A DNA stretch of 64,000 bases from Terriglobia bacterium (GCA_020072565.1 JAIQGI010000020.1:124001-188000), one strand, 5' to 3'; shown: positions 1 through 9,687, numbered from the stretch's first letter. The notes: a model not told the origin generated them from the sequence alone. A program made the numbers and translations.

Positions 1-2
1 AC

Positions 3-578
3 GTGCCGCAGCAAGGCACGCCGGAAGCAGCTGTCCCGCCCGAACTCCATGTCGAGCCCGGCGCCCAGGAAGCTGAATCGCACGCCGTCATCCTCGAACC
101 GCCCCCTGCTGCCGACTCAGGACTGGAAGCCGGGCAACCGCCGGAGGCTTGCGAAAGCGCAGCCGCTGTGCCGGAACGGGAGCAGCCGCCACCCACGGTC
201 GCCGAGGCCGCTGCCGACGAAATGGAACCTCCTGCACCCGAAGCGCCGGAACCGGTCAGGACCGCTGTGCTGAGAGAGGTCCAGCCCCTGACGGAAGAAG
301 AAAAGCTTCACGCCGACGCAAGACGATTTGCACGATTGCTGGCATCTGAAATAAAGCTCTATAATGAACAGCGGGTCATGGAGGGACGCAACAACAGGGA
401 TTTATACACACGGCTCAAACGCGATATCGATCGCAGCCGCGATATGTACGAAAAACGGGTTTCGCCCCTGGTCTCCCGCAAGGTCGACTATTTCCACGAT
501 GAGGTGATTCGTATCCTCGGGGACAACGACCCTTCCACACTCGGGGGCGACTATCCCGGACCCCGAGTCGAAGGCTAG
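3..578 (+). CDS. Unknown protein, C-terminal part (cut by window edge)
   Basis: The reading frame is open from the window's left edge, so the GTG at position 3 may not be the true start and the gene probably begins upstream. The first ~95 residues are Pro/Glu/Ala-rich low-complexity linker. The last ~95 residues form a compact charged helical domain (from LTEEEKLHADARRF onward, ending near GGDYPGPRVEG) with many Arg, Asp and Tyr residues. No catalytic motif or membrane segment is visible. The downstream lytic transglycosylase starts only 6 bases after its stop, so the two are probably co-transcribed. I do not recognise the family with certainty. The architecture suggests a regulatory or scaffold protein with a disordered linker. 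Confidence 0.6.
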   Translation: MPQQGTPEAAVPPELHVEPGAQEAESHAVILEPPPAADSGLEAGQPPEACESAAAVPEREQPPPTVAEAAADEMEPPAPEAPEPVRTAVLREVQPLTEEEKLHADARRFARLLASEIKLYNEQRVMEGRNNRDLYTRLKRDIDRSRDMYEKRVSPLVSRKVDYFHDEVIRILGDNDPSTLGGDYPGPRVEG

Positions 579-584
579 ACGGAC

Positions 585-2825
585 TTGCAGCTGCATCAGT
601 TAAAATCCGAGCCGATCTATCCGGAATCACCCAAGGTCCCCGGCACCGGGCGACTTCTTATCCGGGTGGTTGTCTTTTTCCTCGTCGCCTCCTCGGTCGC
701 TGCCGTCAAAGACACCAGAAATGCGTCCGCGCAGCTTTCCGCCACCCTTGACCCGCTCAGCTATAAGTATTCCTCCGTTCTCCAGGCGACGCTGGGCGCA
801 TTCGGGACAGGGATGGGAAACTTCTCCAGCGGCCTTTTCGCAGCGGCCGCAGCCGCATTCCCCGATCTCTCAGCCGCCGCGTCCACCGCCGTGGCGGATT
901 ATATTCTGCTATACAAGGCCAGGGCTTGCCTGGAATTGGGAAAGGGGAAGGAGGCGCTCGATCTCTTCCGTGCGCTTCAGAGCCAGTACCCTGATTCACC
1001 GGTTCTGGCGCAAGCCATTCAGGGTCAATCCCAGGCGCTGTTGATCCTCCACGATCCCACGGCGGCACTCGGCACTCTCGACAGCGCGCAGGTCAAGGAG
1101 GATGCCGGAGTATCATGCCTGCGGGGACAGGCACTGGAAGCCTGGGGCAAGGGCGCAGAAGCAGCCCGGATTTATCTCCATATCTTCACCGATCACGTCG
1201 ATTCCGGTGAGGCGGACTTCGCGGAACGACGCTTGCGCGCCCTCTCTCCGGCTTTCTTGACGAAAGCTGAAAACCGGGAAATGCTTGTGCGGCGCAGTGA
1301 AAACCTGATCCGCGCCGGCAGAAGCCTGGAGGCCAGAACGCTGCTCCTGAAACTGGAAAGCGCTCGCCTGCCCGGGCCTGGGGAGGGGAAAATATACTTG
1401 CTGCTGAGCGACGCGGACACCAACCTGAGGCGGTTGACCGAGGCACTCCGCTATCTGCGCCGTGTCACGGATCCCAACCTCGCGGCCCAGGCCAACTATC
1501 TCGAGGGCGTCTGCTACCGCGGCCTCGGCAACGAAGCCGGTTTCCTGAAGACCCGGGACCGGGCGCTGCAGCTGTTTCCCCAGTCGCCATTCACCGAGAA
1601 ACTGCTCTATTCGGTTGCCACGTACTATGATGTCGACAACAAAATAGAAGCAGCTCGCGAAGCCTACCAGGCGATTGCCCGAGGCTTTCCCAAAGGGGAG
1701 TACATTGAGCGTTCCCTGTGGAAGCTGGCGCTGTATTCCTATTCGGGAAAGCACTATGAAGAAGCGCTCAACGGATTCTGGCAGTATCTGCAGGCTAATC
1801 CGAGCCCGGGTGCGGCCAGTGCGCCGGCTTACTGGATGGGTCGTTGCTTCGAAAATCTCGGAGATCCGGACAAGGCTGCCTCCCTGTACGGCCGCGTCCA
1901 GTTTCTCGCCAACAACAGTTACTATGGCCAACGAGCCCGGGAGGCTCTGGCTGCGATGGTATCCCCAAGCCCGACAACCACTCTCGCCCCCACAACCATC
2001 GACTTCGCGCAGGTGAGCCGGAAGCTCGATACAATCCTGCCCGAGCCGGCCACTATTCCCGAGCCTTCCGCCGCGACGCTTCGGGTGATTGAGCGTGCTC
2101 GCCAACTCGTGGCGGCTGGGCTTCTCGACCTGGCACTGGTGGAGTTGGAGCGTGGCTATGCCGGCCACGGCGGCAACGACAAAGTTCTATGCTACGGCAT
2201 GTCCCGCATCTACCAGAGCAAGGACAATTTCTTCGGCGCCATCTCGACGCTGCGCCGGGCCTTTCCGGACTATCTGGATCTTCCCTCCGCATCGCTCCCT
2301 GATGAGGTTTGGGACATACTTTTCCCTGTACGCCACTTCAATCTCGTGGCCCAGCATGCCCTTCGAAACCATCTGGATCCCGACCTCGTTCTCGCGTTGA
2401 TACGGCAGGAGTCCGCTTTTCAAGAGTCCGCCCGTTCCAAGGCCAATGCGCGCGGACTGATGCAGGTGCTCCCATCCACCGGCCGCATCCTGGCGCGCGA
2501 AGCAGGTATCGCACGCTACACGGTCAGCAGGCTCTACAACCCGGAGACCAACGTGGCTTTGGGCACGCGCTACCTGGCCTCCCTTCTCCAGCGATACGGC
2601 GGCAAGGTAGAATTGGCGCTGGCGGCGTATAATGCGGGCGACAACAGGGTCGATCGCTGGTTGCAGGAGTTTGGAGACGTGAACGTCGCGGAGTTTGTGG
2701 AACGCATCCCATTCAGCGAAACTCGAGGCTACGTAAAACAGGTCATCAGCAACAGAGCCCACTATCATCTGCGCACTGCTCCGAGCTCCGGATTGGCACC
2801 CGGCCTCGAAAAAGACGCGAAGTGA
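585..2825 (+). CDS. Soluble lytic murein transglycosylase with TPR-like superhelix
   Basis: Periplasmic peptidoglycan-cleaving enzyme of the Slt70 type (transglycosylase family 1), producing 1,6-anhydromuropeptides. Residues ~24-41 are a hydrophobic export segment. Residues ~100-460 are TPR-like helical repeats, and the SLT domain lies at ~585-725. In that domain I see the catalytic Glu in RQESAF (residue 609), GLMQVLPST and AYNAG, which are the three family signatures. The 746-residue length fits Slt proteins carrying an N-terminal superhelix. The start at 585 is TTG; a GTG at 666, at the head of the hydrophobic stretch, is an alternative. It follows the preceding gene by 6 bases and precedes an ECF sigma factor. 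Confidence 0.9.
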   Translation: MQLHQLKSEPIYPESPKVPGTGRLLIRVVVFFLVASSVAAVKDTRNASAQLSATLDPLSYKYSSVLQATLGAFGTGMGNFSSGLFAAAAAAFPDLSAAASTAVADYILLYKARACLELGKGKEALDLFRALQSQYPDSPVLAQAIQGQSQALLILHDPTAALGTLDSAQVKEDAGVSCLRGQALEAWGKGAEAARIYLHIFTDHVDSGEADFAERRLRALSPAFLTKAENREMLVRRSENLIRAGRSLEARTLLLKLESARLPGPGEGKIYLLLSDADTNLRRLTEALRYLRRVTDPNLAAQANYLEGVCYRGLGNEAGFLKTRDRALQLFPQSPFTEKLLYSVATYYDVDNKIEAAREAYQAIARGFPKGEYIERSLWKLALYSYSGKHYEEALNGFWQYLQANPSPGAASAPAYWMGRCFENLGDPDKAASLYGRVQFLANNSYYGQRAREALAAMVSPSPTTTLAPTTIDFAQVSRKLDTILPEPATIPEPSAATLRVIERARQLVAAGLLDLALVELERGYAGHGGNDKVLCYGMSRIYQSKDNFFGAISTLRRAFPDYLDLPSASLPDEVWDILFPVRHFNLVAQHALRNHLDPDLVLALIRQESAFQESARSKANARGLMQVLPSTGRILAREAGIARYTVSRLYNPETNVALGTRYLASLLQRYGGKVELALAAYNAGDNRVDRWLQEFGDVNVAEFVERIPFSETRGYVKQVISNRAHYHLRTAPSSGLAPGLEKDAK

Positions 2826-2929
2826 CACTGTGACCGGAGCGGAACTGTGACTTCCTAGGTCCCGACCGAGGGACGGATCATCCATCATCCGAATGCCAAA
2901 CACCTCAGCGCAAGTACGGCAGTATCTGG

Positions 2930-3559
2930 ATGGGGCATACCGTAGTGTGGCGGAAAGAGAATTCAGCTGAAGATCAGACCCTGGTGCGCCGCTGTCAGAG
3001 CGGCGATGACACTGCTTTCGAGGAGCTGGTGCGGAAGTACCAGCAAACTCTGTTCAACGTCGTCTATCACAACATGGGGCGCCGCGGCGATGCGGAAGAC
3101 ATCGTCCAGAAAGTCTTCTCCAAAGTCTATTTTTCGCTTCCCAAATTCGACCTCAACAGGCCCTTCTTCCCCTGGGTCTACCGCATTGCCGTCAACCAGT
3201 GCTATGACGAGATGAGGCGTGCACGGCGGCGCCGGTCCATAACCTTCTCCGAACTCAACCTCCAGGACTCGGAAAACCTCGAAAACCTGTTGAAACAGGA
3301 CGAGATTCAGGAAGCTCCCGGCGAAGAGAGAAGGGATCTTCACGACCTGTTGTACAAGGTGTTGGATCAACTGCCGGAGAAGCAGCGCAAGGCGATTGTG
3401 CTTCGGGACCTGGAAGACGTGCCCTATGAAAAGATGGCCGAAGTGATGAGCTGCACAGAGCAGGCCGCGCGGCTCAAGGTCTTTCGTGCCAGAACTCGCC
3501 TGCGGGATTTGATGTTGAAGGCAATGCGGCGGCGTGAGCGTGCCCCTGCCAGACAGTAA
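2930..3559 (+). CDS. ECF-type RNA polymerase sigma factor
   Basis: A sigma-70 family ECF factor of 209 residues. Region 2 spans ~20-95, with the helix ending FFPWVYRIAVNQCYDEMRR. Region 4 spans ~140-195, with LPEKQRKAIVLRDLEDVPYE and a helix-turn-helix ending in LKVFRARTRLRDLM. There is no region 1 or 3. It would recruit RNA polymerase to a dedicated promoter set. The next gene downstream on the same strand is far away, and no anti-sigma gene is adjacent, so its control is not evident. The ATG at 2930 has only a weak ribosome site; a slightly later start is possible. Confidence 0.88.
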   Translation: MGHTVVWRKENSAEDQTLVRRCQSGDDTAFEELVRKYQQTLFNVVYHNMGRRGDAEDIVQKVFSKVYFSLPKFDLNRPFFPWVYRIAVNQCYDEMRRARRRRSITFSELNLQDSENLENLLKQDEIQEAPGEERRDLHDLLYKVLDQLPEKQRKAIVLRDLEDVPYEKMAEVMSCTEQAARLKVFRARTRLRDLMLKAMRRRERAPARQ

Positions 3560-3703
3560 GTCAGAACCACGGAGCCCGTGCTACGGCATAGCCGCCATCC
3601 CAAGTCTCAACGCCAGCTCCCCTGGGCCGGGCTCCGACGACGACGCCCGAAAAGATCCATACATAGAGTTTTCGAATCTTGGCGGTCATGCGGGCGGTCC
3701 CGC

Positions 3704-4270
3704 TCATGAAAGAGGATTGATTGAGGCCTGCGTGGTCTGGAGTATCTGGCACACGATGTCTTCGACGCTGAGGCCGGCAACCTGGATATGCAGCTGGGCC
3801 TTGGCGTAGAACGGGAGCCGGCTCTGAAGCAACCGCGCCATTTCCTCCATGTTCGCAAATAAGGGCCGTGAGGCGGGATCGCCGCTGCAGCGTGCAAACA
3901 GCGTTTCCAGCGGCGCATTCAGCCAGATGCTGGTACCGGTGCGCGCGATGATTTTCTGGTTCTCGGCATTGCAGAAACCGCCGCCGCCGACCGCAACCAC
4001 AGAGTTATGTCTTACGCTCACCTGGCGCAGCTCACTCCGTTCGAGCACGCGAAAATACCCTTCTCCCCGCTGTTTGAATATCTCGCGGATAGACATGCCT
4101 TCACGCTTCTCGATCTCCCGGTCAAGATCAACGAAGGGCCAGCCAAGCGATTCGGCCAGCCGACACCCTACTTCGGTCTTCCCTGCCCCCATGAATCCAA
4201 CAAGGTAGAGAATCGAATCTCTTCGGGATCCCGGCTTGCCTGAATGGGTTGTCATTCTGGATCGGCTCAT
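3704..4270 (-). CDS. aroK: Shikimate kinase
   Basis: Phosphorylates shikimate at the 3-hydroxyl with ATP, the fifth step of the shikimate pathway to aromatic amino acids. The protein has a P-loop GFMGAGKT at ~25-32, the shikimate-binding DLDREIEKREG near 48, the glycine-rich VGGGGF around 95 and the lid-type Arg in DPASRPLF. Its 188 residues include ~18 extra N-terminal residues, so an internal ATG at 4255 is also possible. It lies 140 bases downstream of aroA on the same strand, with a repeat-rich spacer between them. The group uvrB-aroA-aroK is probably one transcription unit. Confidence 0.92.
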   Translation of the reverse strand: MSRSRMTTHSGKPGSRRDSILYLVGFMGAGKTEVGCRLAESLGWPFVDLDREIEKREGMSIREIFKQRGEGYFRVLERSELRQVSVRHNSVVAVGGGGFCNAENQKIIARTGTSIWLNAPLETLFARCSGDPASRPLFANMEEMARLLQSRLPFYAKAQLHIQVAGLSVEDIVCQILQTTQASINPLS

Positions 4271-4282
4271 TCAAGAAAAGAG

Positions 4283-4405
4283 GTCAGGAGTCAGGTGAAC
4301 AAATGCAGATCCGGGGCCGACCCTGCAATGGCTTACGCTATTCCGCTGCCCCATGCGCTGCCTCCATAAGCGACCTCAGGCCTTTAAATTCTGACTCCCG
4401 ACTCC
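4283..4405. repeat. Inverted pair of heptamer-type repeats between aroA and aroK
   Basis: GTCAGGAGTCAGG at 4283-4295 is mirrored by CTGACTCCCGACTCC at 4391-4405. Each arm is two copies of a ~7-base unit. The arms could pair across ~95 bases. The same word recurs at 24.5 kb. Confidence 0.6.
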
Positions 4406-4410
4406 TTTCA

Positions 4411-5703
4411 TCACCCTGATCGGATGCGCGCGAGGGCCTCGTAGAATCCCGGAAAACTCACGGCGGCGCACTCGGCCTTGTGGATGCGAGTGTCACCGGA
4501 GGCCGCCAATCCTGCTACCGCAAATGCCATCGCGATGCGGTGATCGCCCCGGCTGTCGACCTCCGTGCCGCGCAGGCGCTGCCGGCCTGCAATCGCAAGC
4601 CCATCGGGATGTTCTTCGACGTCCGCACCCATGGCACGGAGGTTCGCAGTCACGGCCGCGATCCGGTCACTTTCCTTCACGCGCAGTTCGCCGGCATCGT
4701 GGATTTCCAGGCCTCCGGTCTGTGATCCCAGGACCGCCAGAACCGGAATTTCATCGATCAGAGCCGCCGCCAGCTCCGCCCGGATCGGCGGCATCTGCTT
4801 TCCCAGGGAAGCGGGATCGTAGCGTACGTGGAGGTCTCCGCGCGCTTCGCCCGCCCTCTCAGACCGGTTTTGGACCGACACCTTCACACCTGCGCCGTCG
4901 AGGTAATCAATGAGCGTGCGGCGCCGCGGGTTCAGCCCGACTTGCGGCAGCATCAGTTCGGAGCCGGGCACCAGGGCTGCGGCCACAATGAAAAAAGCGG
5001 CGCCCGAGAGATCACCGGGGACGTCGAGCCGGAGTCCCTCGAGTGTCGGGCCGGGTTCAACCTCGATCCAGCTCTCGCGCTCTCGCACCGTGCCACCGAA
5101 CTGCCGCAGAGCGATCTCGGTATGATCCCGCGTGGCCACCCTTTCCTCCACCGCGGTAGGGCCATCGGCGAACAGACCGGCAAGCAGCACGCAGGACTTG
5201 ACCTGGGCACTGGCAACCGGCAGAGAGTAGCGGATTGCATGCAGGTTGCCGCCGCGGATACTCAACGGTGGCAGTCCGCCCTCGCGGGAGCCGATCTGCG
5301 CGCCCATGAGGCTGAGGGGCTGGATGATCCTTCCCATGGGGCGCTGGGAGAGCGATTCATCTCCGGTGAGGACGGAAGCGAAAGGCTGGCCGGCGAGGAT
5401 GCCGGAGAGCAAGCGGATGGTCGTGCCGGAATTCCCTGCGTCCAGGGGCGCGGCGGGCGGTTTCAGACCCCGGATCCCGTTGCCCGAGATGAAGACGGAC
5501 GTCCCCTGCGTGCGGATTTCCACGCCCAGCGCACCTAGACAGCGAAGGGTGTTCCGGCAATCCTCGCTCCCCGCGAATTGCCGCAGCTCAGATTTTCCCC
5601 GGGCAAGTGCCGCCAGCATGGCATAGCGATGCGAGATCGACTTGTCGCCCGGACACTGGACTGTGCCGCGCAACGGCCCACCCGACTGAACGGAGTAAAT
5701 CAT
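4411..5703 (-). CDS. aroA: 3-phosphoshikimate 1-carboxyvinyltransferase (EPSP synthase)
   Basis: Joins shikimate 3-phosphate and phosphoenolpyruvate to form EPSP, the sixth step of the shikimate pathway, in the cytoplasm. The 430-residue sequence contains the N-terminal PGDKSISHR signature, the PEP-loop [20 protein letters not shown], and the C-terminal [10 protein letters not shown] and DHRIAMAFA motifs. The PEP-loop keeps the Gly-Thr-Thr form rather than the Ala-containing form of glyphosate-tolerant class II enzymes. Whether this one is tolerant cannot be told from sequence. Its ATG overlaps the uvrB stop by 4 bases (ATGA), so translation is coupled. The downstream neighbour is aroK. Confidence 0.95.
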   Translation of the reverse strand: MIYSVQSGGPLRGTVQCPGDKSISHRYAMLAALARGKSELRQFAGSEDCRNTLRCLGALGVEIRTQGTSVFISGNGIRGLKPPAAPLDAGNSGTTIRLLSGILAGQPFASVLTGDESLSQRPMGRIIQPLSLMGAQIGSREGGLPPLSIRGGNLHAIRYSLPVASAQVKSCVLLAGLFADGPTAVEERVATRDHTEIALRQFGGTVRERESWIEVEPGPTLEGLRLDVPGDLSGAAFFIVAAALVPGSELMLPQVGLNPRRRTLIDYLDGAGVKVSVQNRSERAGEARGDLHVRYDPASLGKQMPPIRAELAAALIDEIPVLAVLGSQTGGLEIHDAGELRVKESDRIAAVTANLRAMGADVEEHPDGLAIAGRQRLRGTEVDSRGDHRIAMAFAVAGLAASGDTRIHKAECAAVSFPGFYEALARIRSG

Positions 5704-7784
5704 GATGCGGCCCCGGGGGTAAGAAACTCCATCTCCGTTTTCTTGAGTTTCTTGATCTGATCGCGGAGGGCGGCGGCCTTTTCAAATTCGAACTGCCGGG
5801 CCGCCTCCCGCATTTCCTTCTCGAGGTGCTGGATCTGCTTCTCCAACTCTTCGGGCGAAGAATAGCACCCGGCGGCTTCGGCCACTTCCGGCATTTCGTA
5901 GTAGTCGCCCTCGTAGATCCGGATCATCTCGGGATCAAGCGGCTTGATCACGGACTGCGGAATGATGTGGTTCTCTTCGTTGTACCGCTTTTGGGCTGCG
6001 CGCCGACGGTTGGTCTCCTCGATGGCAGCCTCCATGGAGCCGGTGCGGGCGTCGGCGAAGAGGATCGCCCTGCCGTTGATGTGTCGCGCCGCCCGGCCCA
6101 TAGTCTGAATCAGTGAGGTCGTGGAGCGCAGGAATCCTTCCTTGTCGGCGTCGAGAATGGCCACGAGCGAAACCTCGGGAAGATCCAGTCCTTCCCGCAG
6201 CAGATTGATCCCGATCAGGGCGTCAAATTCGCCTGCACGCAGTGCAGCGAGTATCCGCACCCGTTCCAGCGTTTCGATCTCGGAGTGCAGGTAGCGAACC
6301 CGCAGGCCGAGTTCGGTATAATAATCGGCGAGGTCCTCGGCCATGCGCTTGGTTAAAGTCGTGACCAGCACTCTCTCGTTGCGCTCGGCACGCAGCCGAA
6401 CCTCTTCCATCAGGCTGTCTACCTGCCCCGCCACCGGGCGTATCTCGACTTCGGGGTCGGTGAGCCCGGTCGGGCGCACGATCTGTTCCACGACCACCCC
6501 GCCCGATTTGGTAAGTTCATAGGGCCCGGGAGTCGCCGACACATACACCACCTGGTTCACACGCTCCTCAAATTCCTGGAAGTTGAGAGGCCGGTTGTCC
6601 AGCGCCGATGGCAGCCGGAATCCGTACTTCACCAGGTTCTCCTTGCGTGAGCGGTCCCCGAAGTACATGCCGCGCACCTGCGGGATCGTCGCGTGCGCTT
6701 CGTCGACGAAGAGCATCCAGTCGCGGGGCATGTAGTCAAGCAGGGTCGGAGGCGGCTCGCCCGGCAGGCGTCCCGTGAGGTGGCGCGAATAGTTCTCGAT
6801 GCCGCGGCAGTAGCCCAGTTCTTTCATCATCTCGAGGTCGAACAAGGTGCGCTGCTGCACCCTGTGGGCTTCCAGCTCCTTCCCCTCCTGCATCAGGTGC
6901 GTGTGCCATTGCTCAAGCTCCTCTTTGATGGTTTCAATGGCGTGCAAAAGCTGGTCGCGGGGCTGAACATAGTGTGATTTGGGGTAGATCGGCAGACGCT
7001 CATGCTTCTTCAGGGTGCGGCCGGTGACCGGATCGATCTGCGCGATCGAGTCGATTTCATCCCCGAACATCTCGATGCGAATCGCGTAATCCTCGTAGGT
7101 GGGGTACACCTCCACCACATCTCCACGCACCCGGAAATGCCCGCGTTCCAGTTCGAAATCCTGGCGCGTAAACTGCATCTCGACGAGGCGGCGCAGGATC
7201 TCATCCCTCTTGATACGCTGTCCCTTCTCCAGAAAGAGGAGCATGCCGTAGTAGGCTTCCGGCGACCCCAGACCATAGATGCAGGATACGCTGGCGACGA
7301 TGATACAATCCCGGCGCTCGAACAGGGATCGTGTGGCTGAGTGCCGCAGTTGATCGATTTCGTCGTTGATCAGGGCGTCTTTCTCGATGTAGGTGTCCGT
7401 CGCCGCAATGTAGGCTTCCGGCTGGTAGTAATCATAGTAGGAAACGAAGTATTCGACCGCATTGTTGGGGAAGAAGGATTTGAATTCCCGGTAAAGCTGA
7501 GCCGCCAGCGTCTTGTTGTGGGCGAGAACCAAAGTAGGACGCTGGAGAGCTTCGATCACCTTCGCCATGGTAAATGTTTTGCCTGAACCCGTGACCCCGA
7601 GCAGCACCTGGTGTTTTTCCCCGTCCCCAAGACCGTGCATCAAGCTCTCAATCGCGGCAGCCTGGTCCCCGCACGGTTTGAAGGGGGTGCTGATCTCGAA
7701 TTTCGAGGAGTGGATCAATGCTCTTCCGTACGGGACGTTCGAGTAGGAAAGCTCATTTTCGGTTTGCGAGGACTTCTTGGTCAT
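5700..7784 (-). CDS. uvrB: UvrABC system protein B (excinuclease subunit)
   Basis: DNA-damage recognition helicase-like subunit of nucleotide excision repair; it is loaded by UvrA and then recruits UvrC. The sequence has a Walker A GVTGSGKT at 63-70, the beta-hairpin region [11 protein letters not shown] near 115, the Walker B LFVDEAH near 350, C-terminal helicase motifs ([11 protein letters not shown]) and the UVR coiled-coil domain at ~650-688. Length of 694 residues is normal. It is the first gene of the uvrB-aroA-aroK group. UvrA is encoded separately at 26.3-29.1 kb, and uvrC is not in the window. Confidence 0.97.
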   Translation of the reverse strand: MTKKSSQTENELSYSNVPYGRALIHSSKFEISTPFKPCGDQAAAIESLMHGLGDGEKHQVLLGVTGSGKTFTMAKVIEALQRPTLVLAHNKTLAAQLYREFKSFFPNNAVEYFVSYYDYYQPEAYIAATDTYIEKDALINDEIDQLRHSATRSLFERRDCIIVASVSCIYGLGSPEAYYGMLLFLEKGQRIKRDEILRRLVEMQFTRQDFELERGHFRVRGDVVEVYPTYEDYAIRIEMFGDEIDSIAQIDPVTGRTLKKHERLPIYPKSHYVQPRDQLLHAIETIKEELEQWHTHLMQEGKELEAHRVQQRTLFDLEMMKELGYCRGIENYSRHLTGRLPGEPPPTLLDYMPRDWMLFVDEAHATIPQVRGMYFGDRSRKENLVKYGFRLPSALDNRPLNFQEFEERVNQVVYVSATPGPYELTKSGGVVVEQIVRPTGLTDPEVEIRPVAGQVDSLMEEVRLRAERNERVLVTTLTKRMAEDLADYYTELGLRVRYLHSEIETLERVRILAALRAGEFDALIGINLLREGLDLPEVSLVAILDADKEGFLRSTTSLIQTMGRAARHINGRAILFADARTGSMEAAIEETNRRRAAQKRYNEENHIIPQSVIKPLDPEMIRIYEGDYYEMPEVAEAAGCYSSPEELEKQIQHLEKEMREAARQFEFEKAAALRDQIKKLKKTEMEFLTPGAAS

Positions 7785-7807
7785 GTCGGATTACATTCAA
7801 AACCTTT

Positions 7808-7813
7808 ATTATA
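7808..7813 (-). promoter_or_regulatory. Candidate -10 element for uvrB
   Basis: On the minus strand TATAAT lies 23 bases upstream of the uvrB ATG. No good -35 hexamer is visible at the expected spacing. A LexA-type box was looked for and not seen. Confidence 0.4.
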
Positions 7814-7906
7814 CCGCAACGCTCTTTGAGTCCGGGAGCCTTTGCGGTAGGGATCACGGTTCTTGCATTGATCCGGGAAAGCGGATATATGTTCCGGGCA
7901 TGGACA

Positions 7907-8125
7907 CGAGGCTGAAAAATGGCCCGCTACGATGAGCCGGACAGCGCAGAGACCTCCTTCTTCATTTGCCTGGGCGACGCGGCCAATCTCGACGGCCTGC
8001 ACACCGTCTTCGGCAAAGTCGTGGAGGGCATGGAAGTCCTGGATCGCTATCAAGACGTCCCCGTGGAAGGCGAAACTCCCAAGGGGCGCATCGAGCTCCA
8101 GAGGGAGACAATCAGCAAGAAATAA
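7907..8125 (+). pseudogene. Cyclophilin-type peptidyl-prolyl isomerase, decayed C-terminal fragment
   Basis: From 7919 the frame encodes 68 residues that read as the C-terminal third of a cyclophilin: MARYDEPDSAETSFFIC, then LDGLHTVFGKVVEGMEVLD and a typical tail. The usual N-terminal ~100 residues, including the catalytic Arg/Phe region, are missing. An in-frame TGA sits at 7913-7915. Just before it, in another frame, TRLKNG resembles the GLKN-GT-(S/A)MAR stretch, which suggests a small deletion at about 7916-7920. The piece could only be functional as an unusual micro-protein. I regard it as a remnant, or less likely an assembly error. Confidence 0.6.
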
Positions 8126-8202
8126 AAGCACATCACAAAGACACAGGAGATGCGGGCTCTGCCGGCCTCCGGTGCTACTTGCGGCTTGTGAAGGTTTCAG
8201 TG

Positions 8203-8862
8203 ATGAAAACAGCCACGATCGAAAGGATATTGCGCGTTCTGCGGAGGGAAGTCTTGAAATGGAAAGTCCCGGCAGTCGGCGCCGTCGCCGAGCGCGCTGC
8301 CGACCGCCCTTTTGAAACCCTGGTCAGCACCATTCTTTCTTTGCGCACCAAGGATGCCGTGACCGGCCAGGCTTCGCGTCGCCTCCTGTCGCGCGCCCCC
8401 ACGCCCGAAACCCTGGTGTCGCTCCCGATCGCGAAAATTGAGGAGCTGATCTTTCCCGTGGGCTTTTATCATACCAAGGCGCGAAATCTTCAAGAGACCT
8501 GCCGGATTCTGCTGCGGGACTATAGCGGGAAAGTTCCGCCCGACATGCAGGAGCTGCTGAAACTCCCCGGAGTCGGACGCAAGACAGCCAACCTGGTGAT
8601 CACGCTCGGCTACGGCCGTTACGGCATATGCGTCGACACCCACGTGCACCGCATTTCGAATCGCTGGGGTTACGTCAAAACAAAAACGCCGGAGAAAACC
8701 GAATATGCGCTGCGCGACAGGCTCCCGAAGAAGCATTGGAAGTCCTACAACGACCTCCTGGTAACCTTCGGCCAGAATATGTGCGTGCCGATTTCGCCGT
8801 GGTGCAGCAGGTGCCCGGTTAGACAGTACTGCAAAAGAGTGGGAGTGGGCCGCCACCGCTAG
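8203..8862 (+). CDS. nth: Endonuclease III (DNA glycosylase/AP lyase)
   Basis: Base-excision repair enzyme that removes oxidised pyrimidines and nicks abasic sites. The helix-hairpin-helix LPGVGRKTANLV carries the catalytic Lys (residue 127), and VDTHVHRISNRWG carries the catalytic Asp (145); their spacing matches E. coli Nth. The C-terminus has a [4Fe-4S] ligand pattern C-x6-C-x2-C-x5-C. I chose the ATG at 8203, giving 219 residues and the normal family N-terminus; upstream codons in frame extend into the cyclophilin remnant and show no homology. An AAGG sequence precedes the ATG. Confidence 0.95.
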   Translation: MKTATIERILRVLRREVLKWKVPAVGAVAERAADRPFETLVSTILSLRTKDAVTGQASRRLLSRAPTPETLVSLPIAKIEELIFPVGFYHTKARNLQETCRILLRDYSGKVPPDMQELLKLPGVGRKTANLVITLGYGRYGICVDTHVHRISNRWGYVKTKTPEKTEYALRDRLPKKHWKSYNDLLVTFGQNMCVPISPWCSRCPVRQYCKRVGVGRHR

Positions 8863-9298
8863 CCGCCGACCGCCGAGTTCCGACTTACGCCCTCCGAGAC
8901 TGGAAGCAATTTCCCCGCGCCTTGTGACGCATGAAAGCCTGGGATCCGACCACGGGCTAACCCGGATCATCCATGAATATGCGATCAAAAGAAATTTTTG
9001 GACGCGGGAAAACGCTGACAGACGCTGACCGTTCGGTCTTGGTCGGCGTGCAGGAGCTTTTGCCGCGCCGCAGGCGCCAGCGTGTGTCCGCGTCCAATTT
9101 TGTTACCTTTCACCGGCGTTCGGTTCTGCTTCACGAATAATTCGGGCCAAAGCCCGTCCCTACTGAACCTATACTAATAATTGAAACCTGTGGGGGCAGG
9201 ATTCCCATCAGTTATATCCGGAACGGCCTTTCGCGCGCAAGCAGGGCACTCCAGGACGTTTGAAGATGACCGCATGCACCCAATTTCACCGAACCGGT
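8863..9298. other. Intergenic stretch without a gene
   Basis: No credible coding frame is present. It holds the long inverted repeat described separately and words such as CCGCCGACCGCCGAG near the left end. Its right end (9298-9330) contains GGAGGTCGGAACTCGGAGGTC-like heptamer repeats leading into the MFS remnant. Confidence 0.6.
8991..9106. repeat. Inverted repeat around TTGGACGCGG...ACGCTG
   Basis: TTGGACGCGGGAAAACGCTG (8998-9017) is mirrored by CAGCGTGTGTCCGCGTCCAA (9079-9098). The arms are about 20 bases with few mismatches and flanking A/T tracts, separated by ~60 bases that also contain GACGCTGACC. The arrangement resembles a dispersed non-coding repeat or small folded element, not a simple terminator. 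Confidence 0.55.
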
Positions 9299-9625
9299 TC
9301 AGATCGGAGGTCGGAACTCGGAGGTCGTATGTGCCGCGCGAATTGCGGGCCCAATTGATTTCCACGCATATATCAGAAGCAGGAAAAAAACACTGCCGTT
9401 GAAGAAAAAAATAGCCCGGATGCTCAAGTGCGTAAGAATTCCGGCGGCCACCGACCCGATAGCAGCGCCCAGGAGCGAGGCGCTTGCGAGGAAAGAAAAA
9501 GATGTGGCCCAGGTCTCCTTGGGGATGACCAGGCTGGCCAGAGTGTAGATCACCACCATATGAGCAAATGGTAGACATTGGTCGCAAAACCGAAGAACGC
9601 CCATGGCGCGGAGAAGGCATGACTG
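9299..9625 (-). pseudogene. MFS-type transporter remnant, frameshifted
   Basis: On the minus strand one frame reads APWAFFGFATNVYHLLIW and then hits a stop. The continuation, MVVIYTLASLVIPKETWATS, then LLGAAIGSVAAGIL and AIFFFNGSVFFLLLIYAW, is in the next frame. Joined at about 9550-9560 they read as the last two or three membrane helices of a major facilitator superfamily transporter. No upstream part of the transporter is found in the adjacent 100 bases, so this is a truncated and frameshifted relic. The lepA promoter region abuts it. Confidence 0.55.
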
Positions 9626-9660
9626 CTGCTTCTGCGCCAGGATTTCTGCACGTGGTGATG

Positions 9661-9687
9661 TCGGGTATCTACCCGATATGCTACTAT
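9661..9687 (+). promoter_or_regulatory. Palindrome and extended -10 upstream of lepA
   Basis: TCGGGTATCTACCCGA (9661-9676) is a perfect 7-base inverted repeat with a 2-base centre. It is followed immediately by TGCTACTAT (9679-9687), an extended -10-like element. Transcription would start near 9694, about 34 bases before the lepA GTG. A repressor bound to the palindrome would block the promoter. Confidence 0.45.

Noticed and set aside
2841-2868. GGAAC-like ECF promoter upstream of the sigma gene at 2930
   Set aside because: GGAAC is present but the -10 at the right spacing reads CGAC, not CGTC/CGTG, so the match is too weak.
4411-5703. Glyphosate-insensitive class II EPSP synthase
   Set aside because: The PEP-loop has GNSGTT with Gly, not the Ala form of the tolerant class, so there is no sequence basis for the claim.
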